64,000 bases of DNA from Ophiura sarsii. Its lineage: Eukaryota > Echinodermata > Ophiuroidea > Amphilepidida > Ophiuridae. Each line of letters opens with the position of its first letter. The first letter of the stretch is position 1. Under the pieces are notes generated by a model. The model saw only the letters and a program-made list of their open reading frames with translations, ran no database searches and was not told the DNA's origin. The position numbers were made by a program, and so were the translations under genes. Where the stretch lies: the NCBI GenBank assembly GCA_035610835.1, contig CM069457.1:37040553-37104552 (forward strand), written 5' to 3'. Shown in pieces: positions 1 through 11,316 of this stretch.

Positions 1-251
1 ATTTTATGGATGTCAGCAATAAAAATGATTAATATGATAATTTAGAATGATTTTCCCGCCATTATAAGCTAGGACATTGGACATTTTGTACATTGATGTT
101 GTTATGATGAATTATTCAATGATTTGGGAAACAATACTGTTAGATATTTTTGAGATGAAGAAAAACAATAATACTGGTAAGATTTGATAAATGAGAGACG
201 ATTTATCTTAGCGCACTCCATTTTGTGTTTTAAATCCATACTAGATTTTAT

Positions 252-482
252 TTAACACGTCCTATGCGGCAGAGTTCCAAAATTTCACAAATGTTGCAAT
301 TTTTTTAAAAGTATTGAATTTCATCACCATATTTGGAATCACCATGATAAATGCATTACAATAAGTACAAACATGCCTAGTATTGGTTTATTACTTCTGG
401 AGATGAGACTTTGAAAGTTGGTAAAGGTTTCTGACAAATTAGTTTTGTATGGTAAAACTAATAGCCGCGTGGAAAGTGTTAA
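252..482 (+). mobile_element. TTAA-flanked miniature element, copy 1
   Basis: Non-autonomous DNA element of the window's commonest family. It starts TTAACAC and ends GCCGCGTGGAAAGTGTTAA. The consensus end CACTTTCCACGCGGC directly abuts TTAA at both sides, which is the target duplication of piggyBac-type elements. The interior is shared with the other copies (for example ACAAACATGCCTAGTATTGG). The left terminus is mutated here. No coding capacity; family placement is inferred from termini only. Confidence 0.8.
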
Positions 483-969
483 CGGTTTCATATCTTCAAT
501 TCGCAGTATTATTAATTTGAAAATGAAATTGTAGCAAAACCATATATTATACAAAGTTGGGCCCTCAATTCGTGTCACTTGTCACCTTTGAGCTGACAGA
601 CCGGCCTCGTTATGTCAAACGATATCAGTTTGAATTGCATGTCAAAACAACAGCATTGTTATGGCTTTTAAAAATGCAATTTGAGTATTTTTGAATTTGA
701 AAACTGTTATGTATTTAAAATTAATTTAGGATCATTTTTCAATTTGGTTAATTTTCAACACACTATTTATTATCTAAAAACTTTAATTTCAAAAGTTGCA
801 TGAAAACCCTCCAATCTAATAAGATAAATGGTACAGATCATTTGTTGGGTAATAAATAAAACAAATGCAGATCGGGTATTAACGTATCATTATTAGTTTT
901 CAACATCGAACCTAACATGATTTGAGTCACTAAAAGCGAACGTCTTTTGTAGTATCAATACATTCCAAC
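483..969. other. No gene seen
   Basis: AT-rich sequence with no convincing ORF, RNA gene or repeat. Its last ~20 bases (TAGTATCAATACATTCCAAC) recur at 1205-1225, showing that the following element was duplicated together with its flank. Confidence 0.6.
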
Positions 970-1204
970 CTAACACTTTCCACGCGACAGTCTTTCCAAA
1001 TGTTCACAAAATATTTCAAAAATATCAACAATATTAAATTTTATCCCCATATTTAGATTCACCATGTGAAATGTATTAAGATAAGTACAAACATTGCTAG
1101 TATTGGTTCAGTAGTTCTTGAGATAAGACTTAGAAAGTTGGGACAGATTTCTGACAAACCTGTTTTGTAATGGTAAAAACTAACAGCCGCGTGTAAAGTG
1201 TTAA
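970..1204 (+). mobile_element. TTAA-flanked miniature element, copy 2 (tandem pair, left)
   Basis: Full-length copy. The left TTAA has decayed to CTAA and the right end is GTGTAAAGTGTTAA. It forms a direct tandem with copy 3, and both copies are preceded by near-identical flanking sequence, so the pair arose by duplication of element plus flank and not by two insertions. Confidence 0.8.
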
Positions 1205-1225
1205 TAGTGTCAATAACATTCCAAC

Positions 1226-1472
1226 TTAACAAGCAACACGCGGCAGGCAGCTGCAGACGACATTCCAAAATGTCACAAAATGTTTCAAAAATGTCAAAAT
1301 TGTTAAATTTCATAACCATTTTTGGAAACACCACATGAAATGCATTGAAATAAGTACAAACATGCCTAGTATTGGTTCAGTAATCCTTGAGATAGACTTT
1401 GAAAATTGTGAAAGGTTTCGGGAAAATCTGTTTTGTGTATGGTAAATATAATAGCCGCGTGGAAAGTGTTAA
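1226..1472 (+). mobile_element. TTAA-flanked miniature element, copy 3 (tandem pair, right)
   Basis: Full-length, with the characteristic subterminal CTGCAG palindrome near the left end. The left terminus reads TTAACAAGCAACACG where the family has TTAACACTTTCCACG. The same 15 bases occur immediately outside the right end (1469-1483). This suggests repair or conversion of the left end from the flank. Confidence 0.8.
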
Positions 1473-4218
1473 CAAGCAACACGTTCACATCTTAATTTAA
1501 TCAGGAGGCATTCATACCTAGTAATTTGATCATTATGATACGAGCATATTAAGGCACTATCATCACAGTTGTATTTGCTGTATGCACGAACTACCTTTTT
1601 CCACATAAAAGAAATTACTACGAGATTAAAAGAAGATAATAATTGTGTATAAGCGTAGGTTAGATATACGATGGAAGTATTTCCATTTTACAATTAAAGA
1701 CCAATAGCATTTCATTCAAAAAATAACGGAGTTTATATTATCCTGTTTTAGACAGTTTTTTCATAGAACTAAACATTCCGCACTGTTTTGGTTTCAACAT
1801 TTTTGCTTGGATTTTGTATCATACATATTTTTTTTACATTGGATTTGTTCAACTTTTGCACAATCCAATCACAAAAATTAATGTTACTGCATTTTACTCA
1901 ACTATATATTTGGAATCATATCCATTGCTTTTGATACATTTTATAAATCACACCAGAGACATTTTACAACCTAAAGTTCCTAAATGTTGCGAAATAAAGT
2001 TTTAAAATACCATTTATCGTAGGTTTTTTTCTTCAAATATTTGTATAATTTAAACACATATCGTAGTATAAGCAATCATAAGAGCTCTTAAATAGTAATT
2101 CGAAATTAGGAGCAATAAATAAGAAATTAGTAACGATAATCAAGACCAAATCATCACTTTCTGTCGCATTATAATACGCGGTGACAATATCTCCCCAACT
2201 ACATATATCGCGGTTATCAAGCAGTATTAATACCTGCAAACGTGCCTCTATACTAGACATACTTCTAGACTTCAAGATATCGAGCAGCAGATAATGAACA
2301 ATTAAAATCATCCGGAAGGCACAATGTGGTACCCTTGACTGATATCCATATAAAAGAAACTGCATAGGTATCGTAAGTATCAACCATGTATCAAATATCA
2401 AAACCCCAGTCACGTACGTGATAAATGCCAAGAAACAGAACACCCCTGGAGCTTTGTATACAAGTCGCCAAATTCCGCACCTTTACCATCCGGGGATAAT
2501 CATGTATACGCGTGAGGTTTACAGTATGATGGCCGTGTCAAATCTCGTGGGATATCACGAGGGTTTATCCCAATAAGGGTATAGCTGCTTTCTGTTAATT
2601 TGATGAGATTTCACGAAGGGCTCTAGATTGGACACAGAGAATATAAAACATGGCAGCTATTCAATGTATGTAACTTCTAAATTATCTGCTTGAAATGGCT
2701 GCCCTTCGTTACTTTTGCACTTGTTATTAAGGGTTCTACACAGAGTGGATCACCATTTTACGCACGGCAGCTATATTGCATATGCGTGCCACCTGCGCTA
2801 AACGCATCACCAGTTCCCGTATGAATTAAACATGTAATCGGATCAAAGTCACGTCGTGTGAGCGAGATTACAAAGTCACGTCTACATCGGGATTTGCATT
2901 TTCGAAATTACCCTATCTTGCAAATTTAATTTATAACAGACTCACAGATGATAAAATGTCATACGATAATTGTTTCACATGATACCAATGTAATGTACAT
3001 AATTGAATTATGTATTACCCAGGTTTGATGTGGCTTATAAGTAATTTATTTCAGAGTTTTATAAGTTTATATGTTTATCAAAAGAAAATAACATTAATTT
3101 GTATGATAAAAGTTGGTGTACTTAATACAGTTTTGTATATTTAAAGTCATGATGTGGTTTGTATGTTGTAGATTTCAGAGCTCGTAAGAGTTTGCTTAAA
3201 CGGTGGTATATCAAGATTACCATAGCTACTGTATTTTAACACAATAATTCTTGAGACGTGGGTGTTAAGGCGTGGGTGATGGAAACTGTTACAAGGTGTC
3301 TCAATAAAGTAGATATATTTGAATTTTTGTTGTTGGTATTTTACATAAAATGTTTTATTCAAAAAATGCAAAGAATGAAAGCAAGATATACCAATTTGGC
3401 GTAAGGAAACAAGCAATAACATGGGATAATAAAGCGATAAAACAGTGAAGTATACTAAGGCAAGCAATGAGAATTGCTGTGCAATAACTAGCAATAACAC
3501 ACAGATACGCACCCCGACAAACAATAAAAATCGCTGTGCAATAAAACAACAAACATAACGTAATAAGACCGTTCAAGTGGAGATACCACCTTCATCAGGT
3601 ATAAATATATAAAAGTATAAAAACAAAAGTATTGATAACTATAGAGAAGATAGTGAACTAGACGAGTTCACCATTATAATTATAGCAGAATTTTAGTAAG
3701 TAAAGTTGTCTACTGACTAGTTTTTTATTTATTTGGTAGTACACTCGAATCGATTAACATGTGTAAGGAAATGGTCAGAGTATATAGATAAATTGGTTAG
3801 TTGGTGAGCCAGGAGAAGGTAAATGTGCACTATACGTGGATAAATTAGCTGGTACACCAGGAACTGGTAAGCGTACATTAAACCGAGTAATACCATAAAT
3901 TGGCCATTCCTCGCTATTCTCATCTCATTGAAATATGCTGTCAATGATCTCAAACAACGCTTACGTTACGTTAGCTCTAGGCGTACTAAATCAATAATAA
4001 ACAATAGAGTATTAGCAACAATGGGTGGTGTTTAAATAGCCATCATACTCAAATGCGTCTAATACTATTATATATTTCATATTGTTAACAAATCCAATGC
4101 TCTGTCAATAAGGCTTAGCCACAGGCAACCAGGATTTTCCTATTGTCTGTCGTCTGAACATTTTCTCTATCTACCCACATTTTCGGAATGTAGTTGACGT
4201 GTTAACGAACATTATATA
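1473..4218. other. No supported gene; short 48-bp duplication
   Basis: AT-rich. A 136-codon minus-strand frame (2033-2443) is hydrophobic and matches no family I recognise. At 3785-3885 a ~48-bp segment is imperfectly repeated in tandem. No RNA gene or element termini were seen. Confidence 0.5.
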
Positions 4219-4684
4219 CACTGCTCACAAAAGTATCGAAACACTTAGAAATGATCCAACATATAACGACTCGAAAGGGTATGCATTAATCGAAGCAAAT
4301 AACGAAGTGTATAATTTTGTTCTGCGTATTTTGACACCTCGATCGTTGAGATTCGATGTTGCGGAGCGGAGTTATTGTCATTTCAATGATCGTGGGTCCA
4401 GTTTCCGAGGTGACACTCATCCCTATTGAAAAACCACGAATCTGATAATTCTAAACAGTAATGCAAACCTCTTTCTATAGGATGATTGTCACTTTTGAAA
4501 CTGGACCCACGACCATTGAAATAACAATAACTCCGCTCCGCAACATCGTATCTCATCGATCGAGGTGTCAAAATACGCAGAACAAAATAATGCACTTGGA
4601 TATTTGCTTCGATTAATGCATACCCTTTCGAGCCGTTATATATTGGATCATTTCTAAAGTGTTTCGATACCTTTTGTGAGCAGT
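4219..4684. mobile_element. Foldback element with ~205-bp inverted arms
   Basis: Arms at about 4219-4427 and 4480-4684 are near-complete reverse complements, separated by ~50 bp. The termini read CACTGCTCACAAAAGTATCG and the matching inverse at the right, and TA lies directly to the left. This resembles a Tc1/mariner-type non-autonomous element with very long terminal repeats. Apparent ORFs on both strands are translations of the arms. Confidence 0.75.
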
Positions 4685-4919
4685 TTATTTTACCTTTTAT
4701 GTAGAGTGACACGTATATATTCGTGTATTTTCGGTGAAAGAATCAAAGTTATGCTGCCTCAAACGCTTGGCGTAAAAAATTATTACGGGGAGGTAGGTCC
4801 TATCTGCATTACAGTTTCCAACCTTCCAGTAACAGTTCATGGCTTAACATTCATACGGTCTCGTGGTATCAACATCTCCTCGGACTAATTTTGAACCTCT
4901 TGTCCTATTACACCACTCG

Positions 4920-5255
4920 ACCAATGGATTGAGAGGAATAATATGTATATGAAGAGCTTTGTTGCAAAAAGGCAACCAGACCACCACGGCATGTTACTCA
5001 TTTTGCATTAGTGAATTTGTATTGACAAGTTCATGGAATTAATCAAATTATTGTATGGCTGTGTTCATTACTGTTTCTATGACTTGGATTAGTGCATCCA
5101 TGCACGCCAATTGAGGCACCAACCAATACAAGCCACATTCCACATAATGAATAGCCATCCATTCAATAATGCAAAATGAGTCAAAAGGCAGAAGTGGATG
5201 TAGGCCCTTTTGCAAAACACCTCTTCATATACAGCTTAATCACCTCTATTCTCGA
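4920..5255. repeat. Imperfect inverted repeat, probable old foldback element
   Basis: The segment around 4935-5014 (TATGAAGAG...TTGCAAAA...ATTTTGCATTA) is mirrored at 5167-5240 (AATGCAAAATGAG...TTTTGCAAAA...CTCTTCATATA) with several mismatches. About 150 bp separate the arms. Outer boundaries are vague and no target duplication was identified. Confidence 0.5.
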
Positions 5256-5833
5256 AACGTTTTATATGATACGCAGATAAAGGTAATTGTCACAGTCATT
5301 TTTGAGACACCCTACATAGGCCTATGCTCAAATATCAACAATTCATACGGCCCTCTTGGATGTTTGAATAATAAATGTCACTTCAACATTGATGTCGTGG
5401 TTATTGAGATTCATAAATCATCACGTTACTAAGCCCTGTTTACAGATTCTGTATCTCTTTGTTTCCTCTAGCACCGGCGGTCGAGTTGTACCGCAATTTA
5501 ATTCCATAAGACAATGCACAAACGGAAAAACAAAGCACGGGGGTTAACCTTTGACCCATAAGTTACCATTGCCATACAAGACGGATAGTTGTCTGCATAG
5601 TACTCCTGAAACATTGTAAATAATCGTTCTCTTGGGTTTTGAGTTAAATTTAACAAAAACAAAAACACCGGGAGCTTTCTTTTCATCTGACTGTACCGTG
5701 AGATTTAAAAAGAAAATTAGTTTATTTCACTAGTATGATACGACAGGGAATGTGTATTTGATAGATAACCCGCACTTGGATTAATTTCCCTGGATAATAC
5801 GAAGTGATTACATTGATCAAATAAGGCATTAAT
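5256..5833. other. No gene seen
   Basis: No coding frame of recognisable product, RNA gene or repeat structure was noticed between the inverted repeat and the next miniature element. Confidence 0.55.
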
Positions 5834-6080
5834 TTAACACTTTTCACGCGTCTATTGGTTTTATCATTATACAAAACAGATTTTACAGAAATCTTTCCAA
5901 CTTGCAAGATGTATCTAAAGGATTACCGAACCAATACTAGGCATGTTTGTACCTATTTCAATGCATTTCTCATGGTGATTTAAAATATGGCAATGAAATT
6001 CAAAATATTTAACATTTTTGAAACATTTTGTGACATTTTGGAATGTCGTCTGCAGACCCCTGCCGCGTGGAAAGTGTTAA
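5834..6080 (-). mobile_element. TTAA-flanked miniature element, copy 4
   Basis: 247 bp, inverted relative to copies 1-3, with intact TTAA at both ends. The terminal repeat is CACTTTTCACGCG at the left and CGCGTGGAAAGTG at the right. The CTGCAG-containing subterminal block lies at the right end, as expected for this orientation. Confidence 0.85.
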
Positions 6081-6350
6081 GCTAAAGCTGAAAGCCAATG
6101 CTCCTGTATAATAACATTTTAATTGATGAAAAAGGCGTGGGCAATCACATTAGATTCTGATATTTTAAGGTTATTTCAGATTTGATATATCTATGTCCCC
6201 ACATCACACTATTCGTTTTATTATGATTTGTCAATTCCGTCTTCCGGTATTACCTACGAGTAAGCTTAATCACGAATTAGCCTAGTCGTAAGGCTTCCAA
6301 CTTTGTCCTCATTTGAAAGAAATGAATTGAAAGCAAATGTTTTACAATCT

Positions 6351-6423
6351 GATGATACTGGGATTCGAACCCAGGACCTCTCGGTCCCAAAGCGAATGTC
6401 ATAACCACTAGACCTACAAAAGA
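6351..6423 (-). pseudogene. tRNA-Pro(TGG)-like sequence, probable SINE head
   Basis: On the minus strand it shows an A box (TAGGTCTAGTGG), an anticodon region TTCGC-TTTGGGA-CCGAG with TGG, and a perfect T arm CTGGG-TTCGAAT-CCCAG containing the B box. This layout matches tRNA-Pro. The acceptor ends (TCTTTTG and TATCATC) do not pair and the anticodon stem has a mismatch, so it is not a functional tRNA. A tRNA-derived SINE 5' region or a decayed tRNA fits best. Confidence 0.65.
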
Positions 6424-6484
6424 GGTATGGTAGCCCATAGTATACGGTATGTGAATAACGGAGTAAAGCTATAAAACTATCATC

Positions 6485-6957
6485 ATCAATTTGACGCTAC
6501 TCGTGTCTTTCATTCTTTAGGGACACGAGGCGTTGTGTCTATTGTTATTTCAGTGCCTTCACACGCCGCTGCCACTCAGTTCTGTTTTGGGCGGCATCAA
6601 CGGCGGCATTAGGTTGTAAGCCTATGGCGCTCAAGTCCTCTAGGAGCTGCGCTTGATATGTACGGCGTAGTGCGCCACCGAGGCGGTACGGTTCAGTTGC
6701 CTGGTTTTTGGGGTGCAGGAACACGGCGAGTGGCAGTTCTGGTCTCCGGAGGGCATGGCCCACCAGACGAAGTATATTACGGGTCAGTGTCAGAGTCGCG
6801 GGCTCAATCAGTGCGCGGGCATACAGGTTGTCATTTGAGAGCCGCTCCGGGTAGTGTACGCCAAGACAGTAGCGCATCAGGGCACGATGAGATGCATCAA
6901 TGCGACTGCCCAATGTTTCTGTAATTGCCAAACCTTCGCAACTAAAACTACACATAG
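6485..6957 (-). mobile_element. LINE (non-LTR retrotransposon) 3' end fragment
   Basis: A 136-codon open frame (6545-6955, minus) resembles the extreme C-terminus of a LINE reverse transcriptase. Features are a helical block with IDASHRALMRYCLGVHYPER, then RNILRLVGHALRRPE, and a terminal NRTEWQRRVKAL like the common DRxxWRxxV ending of such proteins. The reverse-transcriptase core is missing, so it is severely 5'-truncated, as dead LINE copies usually are. The 3' part runs into a short TGATGATGATAG tail near 6480-6490. The tRNA-like sequence lies just beyond it on the same strand. Clade not assigned; no target duplication found. Inactive. Confidence 0.6.
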
Positions 6958-6959
6958 AA

Positions 6960-7524
6960 GTCTTTGCTCTAGACTAATCGTGATAGCTTATTCATAGGTA
7001 GAACCCACTTTTATTGTATCGACTTTAAGAACTGACCCTTTTCCAAAGTGTCCACCCACAGTGTTCACATTTAGTTTTACATTTTGAGACAAGCTTTATT
7101 TGTGCTTAATATTTGATTTGATATTATTTTACCAAAATAGCAGGGAATTTCATGACTTTATAACGATTAAAAACACTGAAACGGCGTTTAAGGTTTCGAT
7201 ACCGAATACGAAATATTCGCCTTCAGGTAGTTAACGAATAATAATAGGTTGATCAAATGCCTGTGTAGCAATACTTTCACAAATCATATATGCTATCAGT
7301 ATACCTAAGGCAAAACAGAAAGCTATTTCGTATGTAAGTCAGTGGGCAGTAACATGATTTTGAAGTTTGTTTTTGTAGCTATCAAGTTGCTAAGATTTTT
7401 CTGATTTTATTAAATGTTGACTCAAGTTCAACCATGGTTAAGAGTCAATGCTCCTATAGCATTACACTGCGCTGTCATATCAACTTACTAGAACTGTTTA
7501 CATTGAAATCGATTCAGTAGCATA
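6960..7524. other. No gene seen
   Basis: Nothing recognisable between the LINE fragment and the (ATT)n-tailed repeat. Confidence 0.55.
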
Positions 7525-7572
7525 GGTTTGCTTTGCTACAGCGCTTTGAGCCATTTGGAAAAGGCGCTACTG

Positions 7573-7610
<38 letters not shown>

Positions 7611-7612
7611 GT
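7525..7612 (-). repeat. Retroelement-like tail with (AAT)n microsatellite
   Basis: A block with AGCGCTTTGAGCCA followed by GGCGCTACTGATT and then about 12 copies of ATT. Read on the minus strand this is (AAT)n, then AGCGCC, then AAAGCGCT. The same arrangement, (AAT)n then TATATAGCGCT then CCAAAGCGCT, recurs at 20,708-20,800. This suggests the 3' end of a SINE or LINE family. Confidence 0.5.
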
Positions 7613-7755
7613 TTGCTCAAACATAATATAGTCTATTTTTGAATATCCATACATCAGTACTATTATCATGCGCAATCCGGGTTACGGGATGTATTATCTC
7701 TTTGTATAATACCTACTGACATGTTTGCACTTATTAATTGGTGGTGAGCAAGGGC

Positions 7756-7975
7756 AGGGCTGTGAACTCTCCCGCCTTGGGCGGGAGTCTACCGCCTAGA
7801 CACTCTTTCTCCCGCACTCCCGCCTAGCATATAAAAATCTCCCGCCTCAAAAATGTATCAATTAAAATGTTTATCAAGGCGTTTATTTTCTTTCGCGAGA
7901 TGGTAACACTTTCCGATCACCAACGTACTTATTGTATCTCTCCCTCCCAACAAATCCCAAAAGTTGATAGCCCTG
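7756..7975. mobile_element. hAT-like miniature element
   Basis: 220 bp with inverted termini CAGGGCTGTGAAC and its near-complement GTTGATAGCCCTG. It is flanked by AGCAAGGG (7748-7755) and GGCAAGGG (7976-7983), a 7/8 match to an 8-bp target duplication, the hAT hallmark. The left half contains repeated CCCGCC words with a CCCGCCTTGGGCGGG hairpin. Non-coding. Confidence 0.75.
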
Positions 7976-7983
7976 GGCAAGGG

Positions 7984-8532
7984 TTACTTTTAACATGGAT
8001 GCATATATTCATGGTGTAAGGTCTCACATTTACCAATTTGTCACTATCAGAAACTGATTTTGTAATTGCAAATTATTTGTTACCAACATTATTTGTACCA
8101 CATTTTATGAAGAAAAAAAAAATCGTTTTATTCTCAACATTCGCACATTAGTCCTCACTTTCACCAAACGTTTAATATCTTTCGCCCTCAATTCTGCATA
8201 CAGCTTTTCGACGAATTTCCTTTTCAACATGTTTGGATTCGGAGGAGGTGGCGCTGTTCAGACACAACGATAAGATTTGTGACGCAGATCATTCCCAATG
8301 TGTAATTACAAGTATGCGGGAATTTCCCTTACTACTAGAGTACGCCCTCTGTCGTCATGTTTTATATAATATTATGATCACCTGTACCGAAATATATTGG
8401 TCAGGCGCTATCAGTATTCCGCAAGCTTATTCAAAACCTGCATTTACTATCAACAAATTAGTAATCCCTTTTTACATTTTATGACGATATGATTTTAAGT
8501 TAAATTGTTCGTAAATCAAGAGGTCCTATACG
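7984..8532. other. No gene seen
   Basis: An 83-codon open frame on the plus strand has no recognisable features. No repeats were noticed. Confidence 0.5.
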
Positions 8533-8774
8533 TGAACACTTTATACGCGGCAGTCGTCTGCAGACGACAGATCCAATTTTTCACAAAATGTTTCAAAAAT
8601 GTCCAAATTATTAAATTTCATCACTATATTTGGAATCACCATGCTAAATGCATTACAATAATTGCAAACATTCTTAGTATTGGTTCAGTAATTCTTGAGA
8701 TAAGACTTTAACATTTGGGAAAGGTTTCTGAAAAATTTGTTTAGTAAAACCAATAGCCGCGTGGAAAGTGTTAA
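8533..8774 (+). mobile_element. TTAA-flanked miniature element, copy 5
   Basis: Full-length copy with the CTGCAG palindrome at the left. The left TTAA has decayed to TGAA; the right end GCCGCGTGGAAAGTGTTAA is intact. Confidence 0.8.
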
Positions 8775-9200
8775 ATATATAATAGGACTTGAAGATAGGT
8801 TTCAACAACTTCAAGTCCAGCTACAGTACCATGAAATTCCTGTAAAAATACGACATTGTAGTATCAGCAGTTGAAGACCTGTTTATTTACATTTCGAGCT
8901 CTCACATAACACAGTTGGAACTGATACGCTGTCTAATTGTACCCATTACCCATTTACGAGTCAATTAGGAGCCGTCATTATCGAACCTTTTAACTAGACA
9001 CGCATCATAGCAATTAGAACGGGCATACACTTTAGAATTTAAATTTTACCCTTTACCAGAGTCAATTACAACAAAAGTTGAGTCAAATGAGGTTGAACAA
9101 TCAAACGTCAATGTATCTCTCTACGATGTTTCGATGTTATATAAATAAGATATTTACCCGCGTTATTTTTTAACACAAATCAAGATGTAGTTGTTTTATA
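8775..9200. other. No gene seen
   Basis: Unremarkable sequence with no repeat or coding signal noticed. Confidence 0.5.
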
Positions 9201-9202
9201 TA

Positions 9203-9768
9203 CAGTCATCAAAAAAAGTAACTATACAGGTAATATATGGGCTTCTAATTCTATAAATATATATCCTACTTAAAAATATTAAATTATGAAGTTGTTGTAA
9301 AATTTATCATCTTTAATATGAGATATTGCACGCTAGGATCGGATGATTATTGAGGAAGTGACACTTCAAAATGTAACGTGGGGTCCGATTTTCATTTTCA
9401 CATTTTAAATTTCTACACGCGAACCCATTTACAGGTGCCTTATCGATTACCGGTAGTGCAATTGGTAGATGCATACGCAGGTTGGACAGTCGGCCGTATT
9501 GTTTCGATGGATCAATATGCCACACACACGCTACCTGTCATACCCTCCCCCGTGTTGAAATGTAAAATGTGAAAATGAAATTGTGACTTTACCTTACATT
9601 TTAGATTGTCAGTTCTTCCATATTCAACCGATCCTAGCGTGCAATATCTCATATTAAAGAAGATACATTTCTCAACAACTTTATGATTTAATATTTTTTA
9701 GGTAGGATATATATTTTTAGAGTTAAAAGTCAATTTATTACCTGTATAGTTACTTTTTTTGATGACTG
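9203..9768. mobile_element. Tc1/mariner-like long-TIR element, copy 1
   Basis: 566 bp with ~140-bp inverted ends beginning CAGTCATCAAAAAAAGTAAC, flanked by TA on both sides (9201-9202 and 9769-9770). The inverted arms run to about 9345 and resume at about 9630. The middle holds a second nested inverted pair (TTTTCATTTTCACATTTTA near 9390 and its inverse near 9560). No transposase is present. A relative lies at 36,091-36,668. Confidence 0.8.
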
Positions 9769-10026
9769 TATGTCATTTTTTCATTACTTCTCTGCATGTA
9801 CAGTATGGGAGGTGACAAGGAATAAAAACGCAGATACGCTGTCCTGGTGCTCAACCGATAAGAGTTAATATAAAACTAGTTCACACTGACAAATGTCCGA
9901 AAGTTGTTGCAAAATGACAAATGTTGCTGAAAATTATATAAACGGTATAAGAAAATTGCCAAAAGTTCTGTATCATTTAATAAAAAGTAGCTCGAGACAA
10001 TTGTAACAGTATATAATTGCCGAAAA

Positions 10027-10801
10027 ATATCAGCTACAGAAAATTGCAAATAATGGCTTAACTTTTGCACACAAATGCTGCCGTCATAATACGACATACA
10101 AGTACCTAAATACAATGTTACGCCAAGTTACCACATCGAGAAACTAATTTGGGCAACATTATTTTGTTTTCTGTTTTTTGTGTGTGTGTTGTTGTTGATG
10201 TGTGTGTTCCGTTATTTTTCGAAAACTTTGGACGGACAGTCTACCCCGTGATACGATACTTGCTATTAAACATCCGACACTCGAAATATAAATTGGGACT
10301 TTTAAAGCCGACCCACCTAACACAAGGATGATCAAGCATTGCAGATTATTTTATAATACAAAATCACTTAAATTCAAACCAAACATCCGTTAGAATACGA
10401 TACATGCTGATGAACAGAACATTTCAGCTACAGAAAGTTGCAAACAATGGCTCAAATTTGCGCACAAATGCTACAGTCACTATACATCATACAAGTACCA
10501 GTGAAAATCAAAACGGTATACGCCAAGTTACCTAATCGAAAAATTCATGTTTTTGGTATCATCGTGATATTTTGGTGGCAATTTTTGTGTTTTTTTATGA
10601 TTTTTTCAGAAACCTCGAATAGTTTACTCTGTGATACGAGACCTTCCAATAAAAATCCGATATTATCGAAATATAAATTGGGACTTTTAAAGCCGACCCA
10701 CGCACACAAGGCTGATCAAGCATGGTAGATTATTCTATAATACAAAATCACTTAAATTCAAACGAAACATCCGTTAGAATTCGGTACGTGCTGATGTACA
10801 G
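10027..10801. repeat. Tandem duplication, two ~385-bp units
   Basis: Unit 1 (10027-10415) and unit 2 (10423-10801) share long blocks, including ATATAAATTGGGACTTTTAA, AAAGCCGACCCAC and TACAAAATCACTTAAATTCA, with substitutions and small indels throughout. The divergence indicates an old duplication. No coding sense is conserved between the copies. Confidence 0.75.
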
Positions 10802-11066
10802 AAAGTGTTTATCATGTTTATTACATTTTCTGCTTTATTAGTGATTATTTCAACTCTTTTATACTATTACATTAATAGAAAGTAATATTCAAGGTCGTAT
10901 TTCAATAAAATGCATCAAAACCTGATAGATTATCACTTGTCAATATCATTCCGTATAGTATATCTCCCACACCATCAATCACCATGCTCAAATTATATAA
11001 TATTAGATTTTCAAAGAGATCCCATAATATACAGTGATTAATTGAAATGGTAGAAATTAAATTAAT

Positions 11067-11316
11067 GTGACGCGATCAAGAGGAATGAGTCGGATGTCGA
11101 CCCAAGTCGAAAATAAGTTTTTAATACAGTTTTAAAGATGACACCTAGAGCTTTCAGAAACTGAAAACCCCATGTCGATACGACGTTTTGTTCCAAAGTT
11201 ATGTCAAATTGTATACATGAATTTCCATAAAAACTTATGTAAGCCGCCATTTTGAATTGGCCATATCTCAATTTGGGATTCCCCGACATCCGACTCATTC
11301 CTCTTGATCGCGTCAC
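11067..11316. mobile_element. Miniature inverted-repeat element, GTGACGCG termini
   Basis: 250 bp with ~33-bp near-perfect inverted ends (GTGACGCGATCAAGAGGAAT at the left and its complement at 11,297-11,316). The ends are separated by a unique AT-rich middle. No clear target duplication, so superfamily unassigned. A minus-strand ORF across it is incidental. Confidence 0.75.

Noticed and set aside
2033..2443. 136-codon minus-strand open frame
   Set aside because: Hydrophobic, AT-rich composition, no recognisable domain, splice context or homologue in memory. I cannot support it as an exon without a protein search or RNA-seq.
3785..3900. Plus-strand frame reading GEPGEGK and GTPGTGKRT, like Walker A motifs
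   Set aside because: The frame is very short and closed by stops, and the two motifs come from a 48-bp imperfect tandem duplication. No other ATPase motif is present. Chance is more likely.
4199..4712. Two overlapping open frames on opposite strands with the same protein words
   Set aside because: They are translations of the two arms of the foldback element at 4,219-4,684.
6351..6423. Functional tRNA-Pro gene
   Set aside because: The acceptor stem does not pair and the anticodon stem has a mismatch, although the T arm and both promoter boxes are good.
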